NCBI GenBank assembly: GCA_003170275.1
Contig: PNAM01000089.1
Location: 140,008-204,007, forward strand
DNA length: 64,000 bases
From: Myxococcales bacterium
Lineage (GTDB): Bacteria; Myxococcota_A; Polyangia; Palsa-1104
Direction: 5' to 3'
In this document: positions 1 to 9,800 of the stretch, piece by piece
How the letters are laid out: every line of letters starts with the position of its first letter
Numbering within the stretch: position 1 is the first letter of the stretch
The notes under the pieces: model-generated
Told to the model about the DNA's origin: nothing
The model's database searches: none
Seen by the model: only the letters and a program-made list of their open reading frames with translations
Made by a program: the position numbers and the translations under genes

Positions 1-354
1 AGGGGTCAGGTGGGTGGGGAACAACGGCGAAGCCGCACCGTCGGGTGGGGGAGGAGGTGAATCAACTCCGCGTCTTCCCTGAGGACGAGTTGTTCCCCGA
101 AGTTGTCGCGTGCCTTGTCCCCTGGCCTTGCCCCCTGTGGGGTCACCGACTGAGGGGACAAGGCTCGGTACAAGTTGCGGTACAAGTTGCGGACTCAGTC
201 CACTCACCGCTGCCTTCTCCGGCTCCGCAGCGACCAGAGGGTCGGCCGGAGCAACTCGGCGAATTGCCCCGCGGGCATGCGATACTGAGCTTGTTTGGTG
301 GCACTTCGAACGCGAAGAAGCCCCGAAAGACCGCGGCTAGCAAGAGGGGTCACG
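1..354. other. Leader region with two perfect inverted repeats and a short tandem duplication
   Basis: I see no convincing coding sequence in these 354 bases; the open frames lack protein-like composition. The stretch holds a perfect 10-bp inverted repeat (arms 16-25 and 89-98, GGGGAACAAC / GTTGTTCCCC), a perfect 11-bp inverted repeat (arms 113-123 and 153-163, CCTTGTCCCCT / AGGGGACAAGG) and a 12-bp tandem duplication (GGTACAAGTTGC, 167-178 and 179-190). It lies upstream of the lipoprotein gene at 355, so it may contain its promoter or the terminator of a gene left of the window. No function is shown. Confidence 0.5.
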
Positions 355-795
355 ATGAAGCGGATGGTCAGCCTACTAATCTCGATCGGATGCGCCCTGG
401 CGGGTTGCTACCTGCGGCCGATCGCCACCAACAGCCCGAAGAGCTCCGAGGGCGTCCACGTGACGTTGGTCGGACAGGAGTGCGTGGACCGTATGGGCTC
501 CGAAGGGGATCCGGTGTCGCGCAGCCTGGCAGTGAAGCTGAAGGTCGACAATCCGACCACCGAGCAACTGAGGTTCGAAACGCGCCGGGCGGAGCTGAAG
601 GTCGAGGAAGACATCAGGATCCCCATTCGCGAGAGCGAGAACGTCCTCGTCGCGCCCGGCGACTCCCGTGAGGTGGAGCTGGAGTATCTTCACCACTCGC
701 TCTGTGCGCAGGATTTCGCGATCGAGCTCGACAAGGCGCTCACCGTGGGCGGGCGCCCGGTGGAGATCGCCGCGTTGCACTTCTCGGCTCAGTGA
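355..795 (+). CDS. Small lipoprotein, paralogue of the gene at 2664-3107
   Basis: The 146-residue product is a predicted lipoprotein: a short basic start, a hydrophobic stretch and the lipobox LAGC with the acylated Cys at residue 18. The ATG at 355 is chosen because an AAGAGGGG ribosome site sits 6 bases upstream, whereas the longer frame from 295 has no such site. The mature part is about 125 residues with two Cys that recur in the 2664-3107 product (in VTLVGQEC... and ...SLCAQDFAIELD), plus a shared L-x-VDNPT segment. This suggests a small beta-rich, possibly disulfide-linked fold. I do not recognise the family and infer no function. Its last 7 bases overlap the convergent gene ending at 789. 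Confidence 0.75.
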   Translation: MKRMVSLLISIGCALAGCYLRPIATNSPKSSEGVHVTLVGQECVDRMGSEGDPVSRSLAVKLKVDNPTTEQLRFETRRAELKVEEDIRIPIRESENVLVAPGDSREVELEYLHHSLCAQDFAIELDKALTVGGRPVEIAALHFSAQ

Positions 796-1862
796 CGTCG
801 CGCTGCCTGAGTCTCCGCTGCTTGTTCGGCGCTCCGATGGACGAGCGAACCGTAGTCCAAGGTCAGCGTCGCGAGCACCGAATGGCTGTGGTTCCCGAAT
901 AGCGCCCCGATTCGCGCCTGTCCGAGATTGTACAGGTACGCGACGTCGAGATTGACGGGTCCCATCTTGAACGACATTCCCCCGGTGGCCGTGCAGTTGG
1001 GACCGATTCCCAGCTCGCATTCGTCGACGCCACCGCGGATGACGAATGCGCGTCTCCAGAATGCCTGCTCGAACCCGAGGTTCGCCCCGCCAACGACGGA
1101 CTCCGTCCCGGCGATTTCGTTGGCCCGGTCGAGCACCGTTCCGCCGACGTCGAGAAGAGCGCCCCGCCACGGTGAAAACGATACGCCGGCTCGGAACTCG
1201 TAGCTCCGATTCAGCCCTTCGCGCACGCCAGCTGGGTCCAGCCGCCGCTCCCAATCGTGGTTGAGGATCACGCGGGCCCCGATCAGCCAGCGGGCGTTTG
1301 GCATCCAGGCGACGCCGAGGCCGCCCGACGGACGCCATTCCGTTTCATACCGAATCGCGCTCATCTGGCCGTCCAGAATGGCGTCGAAATGCGACACCTC
1401 GTAAGTGAGCTGCAAGCCGATCGAAAATCCGTGGCCGAGCGGCATCGCCAACCGGACGGCCAGCAGCTCGTCCCCGCCGTCGCCGCGCACCTCGAGCGTA
1501 GCCGGCCCGAACGATGGATCGCGGACGCCCAGACGAACGCCCGTCGCCGTCTGCGCCAGGCCGAGGACGTAGATCGCCAAACCGCGCCACAGTGGAGGCG
1601 AGGTCACGCCGACGGCGGTGAAAGCGAACGTGTTGCCGTTCGTAAAGGCAGTGACACCGGCATCGACGACGGCCGTGTCGTGCTCGCGATAGACCAGGCC
1701 GTAGTTGCCCCACGTCGCGCCGTCACCGCCAAACCCGATCGAGCGCACGCCCTTCTTGATCTGGCCTGACGCGAACTCCCGCAGCGACACCTCCGGCGAC
1801 TGAGCGGACGCAGCCCGTCCGCTCAGCAGTACCAAGACGACGATCCATCGAAGTCTCTGCAT
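789..1862 (-). CDS. Putative outer-membrane beta-barrel protein
   Basis: A 357-residue secreted protein. Residues 1-20 form a signal peptide with an AASA-Q cleavage site. The rest alternates short amphipathic stretches rich in Gly, aromatic and polar residues, as expected of outer-membrane barrel strands, and ends in a strand-like segment followed by a polar Ala/Gln/Arg tail. It starts at ATG 1862. No transport or enzymatic motif is visible and I do not recognise a named family; a PorV- or OmpA-barrel-like structural role is only an inference. It overlaps the convergent lipoprotein gene at its 3' end by 7 bases. A single conserved-looking Cys pair (CELGIGPNC) may close an extracellular loop. 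Confidence 0.65.
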   Translation of the reverse strand: MQRLRWIVVLVLLSGRAASAQSPEVSLREFASGQIKKGVRSIGFGGDGATWGNYGLVYREHDTAVVDAGVTAFTNGNTFAFTAVGVTSPPLWRGLAIYVLGLAQTATGVRLGVRDPSFGPATLEVRGDGGDELLAVRLAMPLGHGFSIGLQLTYEVSHFDAILDGQMSAIRYETEWRPSGGLGVAWMPNARWLIGARVILNHDWERRLDPAGVREGLNRSYEFRAGVSFSPWRGALLDVGGTVLDRANEIAGTESVVGGANLGFEQAFWRRAFVIRGGVDECELGIGPNCTATGGMSFKMGPVNLDVAYLYNLGQARIGALFGNHSHSVLATLTLDYGSLVHRSAEQAAETQAARRH

Positions 1863-2024
1863 TGGGCAGCAGCTCCAAGGCGAGAGCGTCCGCCGATGCT
1901 GCCGGTGGTGTCAACCTTGGACGTGTCAGCTCGCCGACCGCTGCGTTCGGTCCGGCCGATCCGCCGACACCAGCGCGAGCAATCCGACAATGGGCGCTGC
2001 GCTGGCAGCGGTAGTGCCGGCCCC

Positions 2025-2342
2025 CTAGAGCCACCGCGGCACGCCGCGCGACCAGCCGACGAAGTTCGCGCTGTAGAGCGCCAACGCGAAATAAACGAGA
2101 CTCTGTGCGCGCGACGCGCGCGATACCTGCTCACGATCGACGAGCGCGATCCCGGCGGCGACCGCGCCTGCGACACCGAGAAGCCACGTCATCCACGCGC
2201 TCGCGTCCAATCGTAGACCGATCAGCCAAACGACCACGAGGAAGACGCCGATGCCAGCCGCTTTCATATTCGGATATGCTGCGATCTGCTCGCTTGGGCC
2301 GAATGACTTCGTGAAATCGTTCCTCACCGCGCGCGCGATCAC
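2025..2342 (-). CDS. Small two- or three-helix membrane protein
   Basis: A 105-residue protein with hydrophobic segments near residues 29-45, 49-67 and 82-97, consistent with a small inner-membrane protein. The GTG start at 2342 overlaps the TGA of the upstream lipoprotein gene by 4 bases (GTGA), which supports translational coupling and this start. An internal ATG (Met26) is the alternative. No catalytic or binding motif is visible. The family is not recognised. Confidence 0.5.
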   Translation of the reverse strand: MIARAVRNDFTKSFGPSEQIAAYPNMKAAGIGVFLVVVWLIGLRLDASAWMTWLLGVAGAVAAGIALVDREQVSRASRAQSLVYFALALYSANFVGWSRGVPRWL

Positions 2343-2650
2343 TGGTCCTGGACGATCGGTGGAATCGCTTCATGACATTGGGTGATGTGGGCGCCTGTGC
2401 AGTAGAACTGCTTCCCTCGACACTTCGCAGACCAGGTTGCCGTTTCTCCCTCGATGCTTCCTTCGATCGTTCGTAGAACGTTCTGATAGTCGGATACCTG
2501 AATCTCATTCGGCGGACAACCGATAGCCCCAGCACTCAGCGACGAGAGAGTAGGATCCTGCTGGGACGTCTGCGGCTGTGTCACGTCCTGGCGGATCGTC
2601 GCACCGCAACCAGTCAGAAGGAAAAGCGACGACGCTAGAAGGCCCCTCAT
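2339..2650 (-). CDS. Cys-rich small lipoprotein (W-x-A-x-C-x-G tail)
   Basis: A 103-residue lipoprotein with a lipobox LLTGC (Cys15). The C-terminal half carries CPPNEIQVSDY followed by TWSAKCRGKQFYC and a final Cys. This Cys/Trp pattern is one I associate with small lipoproteins and surface proteins of Myxococcota; the resemblance is from memory, not from a search. It lies 13 bases downstream of the lipoprotein gene 2664-3107 and overlaps the next gene by 4 bases, so the three genes probably form one transcript. The molecular role is unknown. Confidence 0.65.
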   Translation of the reverse strand: MRGLLASSLFLLTGCGATIRQDVTQPQTSQQDPTLSSLSAGAIGCPPNEIQVSDYQNVLRTIEGSIEGETATWSAKCRGKQFYCTGAHITQCHEAIPPIVQDQ

Positions 2651-2663
2651 GTTGCCTCTCCAT

Positions 2664-3107
2664 TCACCGTGGAACGAGGTGTAGCTCTCCCAATGCTATG
2701 AGCCGTCGCTCGACGGAGAATGCATGGGCGAAGTCGAGCGCGAATGAATCGGCGCAGGTGGCCGGGTGCGCGAAGTGAAGGTGAACCGAGAGCGATTCGT
2801 TGCGCTGCACGAGATAGGTTTCGCTCAGCGCGGGATTGGCCCGGTAGTCGCCGACCGCCAACTGAACCTTGCCTGTCGAGAGCTTCAAGATGGAGCGGGT
2901 GGGATTGTCGATCTGTAGTTGGACATCCAGATCGTGGTCTGTGGCGAGGCTGGTCCCCTGACCGTCGAAGCAATCTACGCCGAGCAACGCGACGCGAAAG
3001 CCCTCCTGCGCCAGCACCGGACTATCCGTCTTGCGCGCAGCGGTGTAGCAGCCCCCCGCCGCCGTGAGACCCATCAGCCAAAGGACACCAAATCTTGCTT
3101 GCCGCAT
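2664..3107 (-). CDS. Small lipoprotein, paralogue of the gene at 355-795
   Basis: A 147-residue predicted lipoprotein. The ATG at 3107 is preceded by AGGAGGAG (3113-3120 on the complementary strand), which fixes the start; the longer frame from 3125 has no such site. The signal peptide ends in AAGGC with acylated Cys20. The mature domain mirrors the 355-795 product: (V)ALLG-x-DC, an L-x-IDNPT segment, then ...CADSFALDF... and a final hydrophobic strand. The two proteins are therefore divergent paralogues of an unrecognised family. It heads a probable three-gene unit with the two genes downstream. Confidence 0.75.
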   Translation of the reverse strand: MRQARFGVLWLMGLTAAGGCYTAARKTDSPVLAQEGFRVALLGVDCFDGQGTSLATDHDLDVQLQIDNPTRSILKLSTGKVQLAVGDYRANPALSETYLVQRNESLSVHLHFAHPATCADSFALDFAHAFSVERRLIALGELHLVPR

Positions 3108-3326
3108 CCGGGCTCCTCCTTGCACGCCATCGGCGTAAGCAAGCGGGAGACCACTTTCGATTCCGTGTCCGCAGGCGCTGTGGGACCAATCCTGGGTCGA
3201 TCTGAGTCAGCGAAGTTGCAAAAGGCGAGACCTGACGCGCCAACGGCGAATTGGTCTCTTCACCTACAGTTTCGATGGCTTGTGGATTGTCTGTGCCGTC
3301 GGCGTGTTTGCAGGATGCAGCAGTTG

Positions 3327-3662
3327 CTACGGCAAGGCCAGGGTAACGACCAAAAATCGCAAGAGCTGCGACGGAGTGCCGAACGAGTACGAGGCACGCG
3401 CGCCGCATTCGATCGACCGCTGGGCGAGAGCACGATCATCGTCCGCGAGCACCGCGATAATCGGTTTGCCGCGCGCGCCGCCCCGTGCTTCAGCAAGGAC
3501 GGCCACGACGTTACGTGGAGTGACGAGGGCGAAGACAACATCGACGGCATCGCCCTCTGTAGAGAATTGCACTTCGACGTCGAGGCTGGTCGCCACGTGA
3601 GCGACAACCACCCTGAGCGCGTGTTGACCTTGGCCAACAACGCCTGCCCGTAGGATCTTCAC
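3327..3662 (-). CDS. Degenerate receiver-like domain protein
   Basis: About 111 residues from a GTG at 3662 (an in-frame ATG at 3728 would add 22 residues). The C-terminal half, PIIAVLADDDRALAQRSIEC followed by GARASYSFGTPSQLLRFL, has the rhythm of the last two beta/alpha units of a response-regulator receiver. The phospho-acceptor segment reads VDVVFALVTP and the switch Lys is missing, so phosphotransfer is unlikely. If real, it would be a pseudo-receiver acting by protein binding. Flanking spacers of 220 bp and 100 bp hold nothing recognisable. Coding potential is moderate and the start is uncertain. Confidence 0.4.
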   Translation of the reverse strand: MKILRAGVVGQGQHALRVVVAHVATSLDVEVQFSTEGDAVDVVFALVTPRNVVAVLAEARGGARGKPIIAVLADDDRALAQRSIECGARASYSFGTPSQLLRFLVVTLALP

Positions 3663-3763
3663 CGCTGCGCATGCTGGGTGTGAGGGGAGATGCATACGGG
3701 CGGAGAGACGCAAGGTGTGGGCCAGCATCTCGCCATCGAGGACGGAGGATCACTCAGTCCGCA

Positions 3764-6700
3764 TCAAGCGGGCCCCTCCCGTTGGGCCCATTCGTCTTCG
3801 ACCGAGCTGCCGCGCTTGGCCAGCAGCAGGTAGATGGTCGGCACCAGGAAGAGCGACAGCACCGTCGAGGAAGTGAGCCCGCCCACGACTGCGAGCGCCA
3901 GCGGTTGGTTCGCTTCGGTGCCGTGCTCGAGGCCGAAGGCGGTGGGGATGAGCCCGATGATGGTCGCCAGGCTGGTCATGACGATCGGGACGAAGCGCGA
4001 GCGGGCTGCCTCGATGATCGACTCCACCTTGCCGGCACCTTCGGCCAGCCGGCGCGCCGCGTCGTCGACGAGCAGGATGCCGTTGGACACGGCGATGCCG
4101 ATGACCATCAAGACGCCCATGAGCGCGGTGATGGAGAATCCCTGGCCGGCGGCGAGCAGCGCCGCGACGATGCCGACCAGCGACACCGGAATCGTGAACA
4201 GCATGATGAACGGCAGGCGCAGCGACTTGAACTGCGACGCCATGATCATGAAGACGACCATCACGGCCAGGCCGAGCGCCACGCCCAGGCCGGCGAAGGT
4301 CGTGCGCATGAGGCCGACCTGCCCGACGAAATCGAACTTCACGTGCGCGGTCCGCGGGTCGTGCGCGAGCGCGCGTTCGAGCTCGGCGGCCACGCTGCCG
4401 AGGTCGCGCCGCTCCACCTGCGCGAGGATGTGGACCGCGCGTTGGAGCTGGTTGCGTTCGATGGCCAACGGGCCGGTCGATCGTCGGATGGTGCTGTACG
4501 CGCCGAGCGTGACCGGCCGGCCCTGCGCGGAGATCCGCACCGGCAGCTCGCCGAGGGCGCGCGGGTCCTTGACCATCGCCGGGTCGTAGGAGGTCACCAC
4601 GTAGTAGGACTGGCCGTTGTTCGGATCGATCCACACGCTGGGCGTGTTGATGTTGCCGAGCGTGGCGTCGAGCGTCGACTGGCCGATGTTGCGCGCGGTC
4701 ACGCCCACCAGGCCGGCGCGCTCGCGATCCACGTCCACGCGCACCTCGGGGTAGTTCATCTCCAGCGAGATGCGAACGTCGCGCACGCCGGCCACTCCGC
4801 GCGCCACCTCGGCGACGGCACGAGCCTCCTCGTCGAGCGTCTCCAGGCGTTCGCCGCGGACCTCGATCACCAGCGGCGAGATGTAGCCGTTAGCGAAGAC
4901 GCTCGCGACCAGGCCGCCGGGCATCTGCAAGAACACGGTGCCGGGAAACGCGCGGTCGAGGATCTCGCGCGAACGATCGGCCAGCGCTTGCTGCGAGAGC
5001 GTCCGGTGCTCGGGATCCGCGAGCGCGAGTCGGATGAAGCCCATGTTGGGTCCCCAGTTGGGGCTGGTCATCGCACTGCGGGCATTTCCTGGCGAGCCAA
5101 CGTTGGCCAACACCATCTCGACATTGCCGGGCGGGAGCTCCCTCGACAGCGTCTGCCCGATGCGGTTGATCAGCTTTCCGGCCTCGGTGAGCGAGGTGCC
5201 CGGCGCGAGCTGGACGTAGACGCGCTCCATGCTCTCGTCGATCTCGGGGAAGAAGGTGCTCGGCAAGCGAGCGGCTACAACGCCCGACCCGAGCACCAGC
5301 GCGAGCGCCGAGCCGAGGATCATCCAGCGAAACGGCAAGGTGCGCCGCAGCAGCCGGACGTAGCCGTCCGCCAGGCGATCGATCGCGCGCTCGACGCGTT
5401 TCCAGAAGCCGCCCGACTCCGCGTGGCCGAGAAAATAGCGGCAGGCCACCGGGGTCACGCAGATGCTCACGATGTAGGAGGCCATCATCGCCACCGCGAC
5501 GGTGAGCGCCAGCGGCGCGAACAGCTTCTTGGCCAGCCCGGCGAGCAGCACCACCGGTAGGAGCACTGCCATGGTCGTCAAGGTCGAAGCCAGCACCGGC
5601 AGCGCGACGGCATTGGTCCCGTGGAGCGCCGCTTCGACCACGCTCATGCCCTTGCGCTGGTGCCGGTGAATCGATTCGAGGACCACCACCGCATCGTCGA
5701 CGAGCCGGCCCATCGCGAGCGTCAATCCGCCGAGCGTGAACGCGTTGAGGGTCTGCCCCTCGGCATACAGGATGATCAGCGTGATGGCGAAGGAGAGCGG
5801 AATGGCCACCGCGACGATCAACGTGCCGCGGATGCTCTGCAGGAAGATCAGGATGACGATGGCGATCAGCACCAGCGCCTGCGCGATCTCCTTGCGCAGG
5901 CCGAAATAGGCGGTGCGAACGAACGTCGATTGATCGAAGTACGCCTTCACCGCCAGGCCCGGCGGGAGCTCCTTCAGCTCGCCGACCGCCTTCTTGACCG
6001 CGTCGACGATCTCGATGGTGTTGCCGCCGGGGATGCGCAGCACGTTCAGGTAGACCGCGTCGGCGCCGTTGACGGACACGGACTGCGTCTCGGGCGCGCC
6101 GCCGTCCTCGACGCGTGCCACGTCTTGAATGAACACCGGGTGTCCGTTGCGTTTGACGATCACCGCCTCGCCGATGGTCTTGACCCGCGGCGGGATGGCG
6201 TTGGTGTAGACGTTGGCGTCCGAGCGCCGCGAGATCAGCTCTCCTGACGGCAACAGCGCGTTCGATTGCCGCACCGCCTGCGCCACTTGATACGAGGTGA
6301 GCTGCCGCGCCGCCGCCTTCAGCGGATCGACGATCACGTTGATCTGGCGTTGCCGGCCGCCGTTCAGCGCGGCGCTGGCGACGCCGGGGATGCCTTCGAG
6401 GATCGGCTCGATGTTGTTGAACGCGTAGTCGTAGAGCTGCGGGCCGGTCAAGCCGCCGCCCGAGACCACGACCTGCACGACCGGCGCGTTGGACGGATCG
6501 TACTGCAGGACGAACGGTGGTAGTACGCCGAGCGATTTCGGAATCGCCGCCATGGCGAACGCCACGTTCTGCTGCACCAGGGTCTGCGCGGCGTTGAGGT
6601 CGGTTCCCCACTGAAGCCACACGTAGATGATGGAGAGGCCGTTGCGCGAGATGCTCTCGACGTGCTCGACGCCCGGCGTGGCGCTGACGTACTTCTCCAG

Positions 6701-6892
6701 CCGCCAGGTAATGGTCTTCTCAACGTCTTTGGGCCCGAGCCCCGGCGCCTGCGTGCCCACCACCAGCACGGGCGGCGTCAGCTCGGGAAAGGTGTCGACG
6801 CTCATGCGCGGCGTGACCACCAGCGCGAACACGATCACTCCGATGCACGCCATCAGCACCGCGATCGGGTTCTTGAGCGAGAGCGCGGTCAA
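3764..6892 (-). CDS. RND efflux permease, second copy
   Basis: A 1042-residue inner-membrane proton-driven efflux permease of the AcrB/CusA superfamily. Visible features are the first TM helix after LTALSLKNP, the FPELTPP porter entry, the TM4 proton-relay motif GRLVDDAVVVLE with both Asp, and the late segment PFIMLFTIPVSLVGIVAALL. The start is a TTG at 6892 whose last two bases sit in the TGA of the upstream permease (4-nt TTGA overlap). The protein is over 80% identical by eye to the upstream copy. With one membrane fusion protein and one TolC-like partner for two permeases, a heterotrimer like MdtBC is possible. The substrate cannot be read from the sequence. It ends the operon. Confidence 0.93.
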   Translation of the reverse strand: MTALSLKNPIAVLMACIGVIVFALVVTPRMSVDTFPELTPPVLVVGTQAPGLGPKDVEKTITWRLEKYVSATPGVEHVESISRNGLSIIYVWLQWGTDLNAAQTLVQQNVAFAMAAIPKSLGVLPPFVLQYDPSNAPVVQVVVSGGGLTGPQLYDYAFNNIEPILEGIPGVASAALNGGRQRQINVIVDPLKAAARQLTSYQVAQAVRQSNALLPSGELISRRSDANVYTNAIPPRVKTIGEAVIVKRNGHPVFIQDVARVEDGGAPETQSVSVNGADAVYLNVLRIPGGNTIEIVDAVKKAVGELKELPPGLAVKAYFDQSTFVRTAYFGLRKEIAQALVLIAIVILIFLQSIRGTLIVAVAIPLSFAITLIILYAEGQTLNAFTLGGLTLAMGRLVDDAVVVLESIHRHQRKGMSVVEAALHGTNAVALPVLASTLTTMAVLLPVVLLAGLAKKLFAPLALTVAVAMMASYIVSICVTPVACRYFLGHAESGGFWKRVERAIDRLADGYVRLLRRTLPFRWMILGSALALVLGSGVVAARLPSTFFPEIDESMERVYVQLAPGTSLTEAGKLINRIGQTLSRELPPGNVEMVLANVGSPGNARSAMTSPNWGPNMGFIRLALADPEHRTLSQQALADRSREILDRAFPGTVFLQMPGGLVASVFANGYISPLVIEVRGERLETLDEEARAVAEVARGVAGVRDVRISLEMNYPEVRVDVDRERAGLVGVTARNIGQSTLDATLGNINTPSVWIDPNNGQSYYVVTSYDPAMVKDPRALGELPVRISAQGRPVTLGAYSTIRRSTGPLAIERNQLQRAVHILAQVERRDLGSVAAELERALAHDPRTAHVKFDFVGQVGLMRTTFAGLGVALGLAVMVVFMIMASQFKSLRLPFIMLFTIPVSLVGIVAALLAAGQGFSITALMGVLMVIGIAVSNGILLVDDAARRLAEGAGKVESIIEAARSRFVPIVMTSLATIIGLIPTAFGLEHGTEANQPLALAVVGGLTSSTVLSLFLVPTIYLLLAKRGSSVEDEWAQREGPA

Positions 6893-9800
6893 TGACTCCC
6901 GCCCGGTACGGTCCCCACGGTCATCGCGTTCTGCAGCTCGGACTTGCTGCCCCCGCGCTTGGCCAAGAGCAGGTAGATGGTCGGCACCAGGAACAGCGAC
7001 AGCACCGTCGACGAGGTGAGCCCGCCGACCACCGCAAGCGCCAGCGGTTGGTTGGCTTCGGTGCCGTGCTCGAGCCCGAAGGCGGTCGGGATGAGGCCGA
7101 TCACCGTCGCCAGGCTGGTCATCACGATGGGCACGAAGCGCGAGCGCGCCGCCTCGAGGATCGAGTCGAGCTTGGAGGCGCCGTCTTCCAGTCGCCGGGC
7201 TGCGTCGTCGACGAGCAGGATGCCGTTGGACACGGCGATGCCGATGACCATCAAGACGCCCATCAGCGCGGTGATGGAGAAGCCCTGCCCGGCCGCGAGC
7301 AGGGCGGAGACGATCCCGATCAGCGAGACCGGGATGGTGAACAACATGATGAAGGGCAGGCGCAGCGACTTGAACTGCGACGCCATGATCATGAAGACCA
7401 CCATCACGGCCAGGCCGAGCGCGACGCCGAGGCCGGCGAAGGTGGTGCGCATGAGGCCGACCTGGCCGACGAAGTCGAACTTGACGTGCGCGGTGCGCGG
7501 GTCGTTGCGCAGCGCGGTCTCCAGATCGCTCGCCACCGTGCCGAGGTCGCGGCCTTCGACCTGCGCGAGGATGTGCACCGCGCGCTGCAGTTGGTTGCGC
7601 TCGATGGCCATCGGACCGGTGGAGCGGCGGATGGTGCTGTAGGCGCCGAGCGTGACCGCCTTGCCCTGGTCCGAGACGTGGATCGGCAGCGAGCTCATGG
7701 CGCGCGCGTCGGTGACCGCGCGGCCGTCGTACGAGGTCACGACGTAGTACGACTGCCCGTTGGCGGAGTCGATCCACACGCTCGGCGTGTTGATGTTGCC
7801 GAGCGTGGCGTCGAGCGTCGATTGCCCGATGTCGCGCGCCGAGGCGCCGACCATTCCCGACTCGGCGCGGTCGACGTCGACGCGCACCTCGGGATAGTTC
7901 AGCTCGAGCGAGGTGCGCACGTCGCGAATGCCGGGTACGCCGCGGGCGATCTCGGCGACGGCGCGCGCCTGCTCGTCGAGCGCCTCGAGCTTTTCGCCGC
8001 GCACCTCGACGACCAGCGGCGAGATGTAGCCGTTGGCGAACACGCTGGCCACCAGGCCCCCGGGCGCCTGCAGCACCTCGATGCCGGGGAACTCGCGGTT
8101 GAGGATCTTGCGCGATTCGTCGGCCAGCTCCTGCTGCGAGAGCTTGCGATGCTCCGGGTCGGCGAGCGCCAGGCGGATGAAGCCCATGTTGGGGCCCCAG
8201 TTGGGGCTGGACAGCGCGGCGCGCGCGTTCGACGGCGAGCCGACGTTGGCGAACACCAGCTCCACGGCGCCCTTGGGCAGCTCCGCCGACAGCCGCCGGC
8301 CGATCTGCTCCATCGACTCGGCGGCCTCGTGCAAGGAGGTGCCCGGCGTGAAGCGGACATAGATGGTGTCCATCGATTCGTCGATCTCGGGGAAGAAGGT
8401 GCTGGGCAGCCGCGCCGCGATCACGCCCGAGCCGATCACCAGCGCCAGCGCGGAGCCGAGGATCAGCCAGCGAAACGGCAGGGTGAGGCGAAGCAGCCGA
8501 ACGTAGCCGTTGGCCAGGCGATCGATCGCGTGCTCGATACGTTTCCAGAAGCCGCCCGACTCCGCGTGGCCGAGAAAGTAGCGGCAGGCCACCGGCGTCA
8601 CGCAGATGCTCACGATGTAGGAGGCCATCATCGCCACCGCGACGGTGAGCGCCAGCGGCGCGAACAGCTTCTTGGCCAGCCCGGCCAAGAGAACCACCGG
8701 CAAGAGCACCGCCATGGTGGTCAAGGTCGAGGCCAGCACCGGCAGCGCGACCGCGTTGGTCCCGTGGAGGGAGGCCTGCACCAGGGTCATTCCCTTGCGT
8801 TGGTGCCGGTGGATCGACTCGAGGACCACCACCGCATCGTCGACCAGCCGTCCCATCGCCAGCGTCAGGCCGCCGAGCGTGAACGCGTTCAGCGTCTGTC
8901 CCTCGGCGTACAGGATGATCAGCGTGATGGCGAACGAGAGCGGGATGGCGACCGCGACGATCATGGTTCCGCGGATGCTCTGCAAGAAGATGAGGATCAC
9001 GATCGCGATCAGCACCAGCGCCTGGACGATCTCCTTGCGCAGCCCGAAATAGGCGGTTCGCACGAACGTCGATTGATCGAAGTAGGCTTTGACCTGGAGC
9101 CCGGGAGGCAGGTCTCGCAGGTGTGAGACCGCGCTCTTGACCGCATCGACGATCTCGATGGTGTTGCCGCCGGGGATGCGCAGCACGTTCAGCGCGACCG
9201 CGTCCTGGCCGTTCACCGCGACCGACTGCGTCTCCGGCGCGCCCGAGTCCTCGACGCGAGCGACGTCCTGAATCAAGATCGGATGGCCGTTGTGCTGGCT
9301 GATGACCGCTTCGCCGATCGCGCTCACCTGCGTCGGAATGGCGTTGGTGTAGACGTTGGCGTCGAAGTCGGGCGAGATGAACTCACCGGACGGCAGGAGC
9401 GCGTTGGCCTCGGCGACCGCGGCGGCGATCTCCGAGGAGGTGACCCGGCGCGCCTGCGCCTTGACCGGATCGACCACCACGTTGATCTGCCGCTGCCGCC
9501 CACCGTCGAGCGCGGCCGAGGCCACCCCCGGAATGCCTTCTAAGATCGGCTCGATGTTGTTGAAGGCGTAGTCGTAGAGCTGGGGCCCGGTGAGCCCGCC
9601 GCCCGAGACCACCACCTGCACCACCGGCGCGTTGGACGGATCGTATTGCAAGACGAACGGCGGCAGGACGCCGAGCGACTTTGGAATCGCGGCCATCGCG
9701 AACGCCACGTTCTGCTGCACCAGCGTCTGCGCGGCGTTGAGGTCGGTGCCCCACTTGAGCCACACGTAGATCACGCTCAGGCTGTTGCGCGACACGCTCT

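Noticed and set aside
3671..5560. Long rightward open frame antisense to the second RND permease
   Set aside because: The leftward permease has unmistakable family motifs over the same DNA. The antisense frame is low-complexity (His/Asp/Arg-rich) and arises from the strong G/C third-position bias.
6893..7777. Longer version of the second RND permease starting near 7777
   Set aside because: The extra N-terminus is an Arg/His-rich shadow of the first permease. The second permease begins at the TTG at 6892 with LTALSLKNP, equivalent to MTALSLKNP of the first.
6892..9126. 744-codon rightward open frame antisense to the first permease
   Set aside because: Same reason: shadow of the RND gene, with no domain and biased composition.
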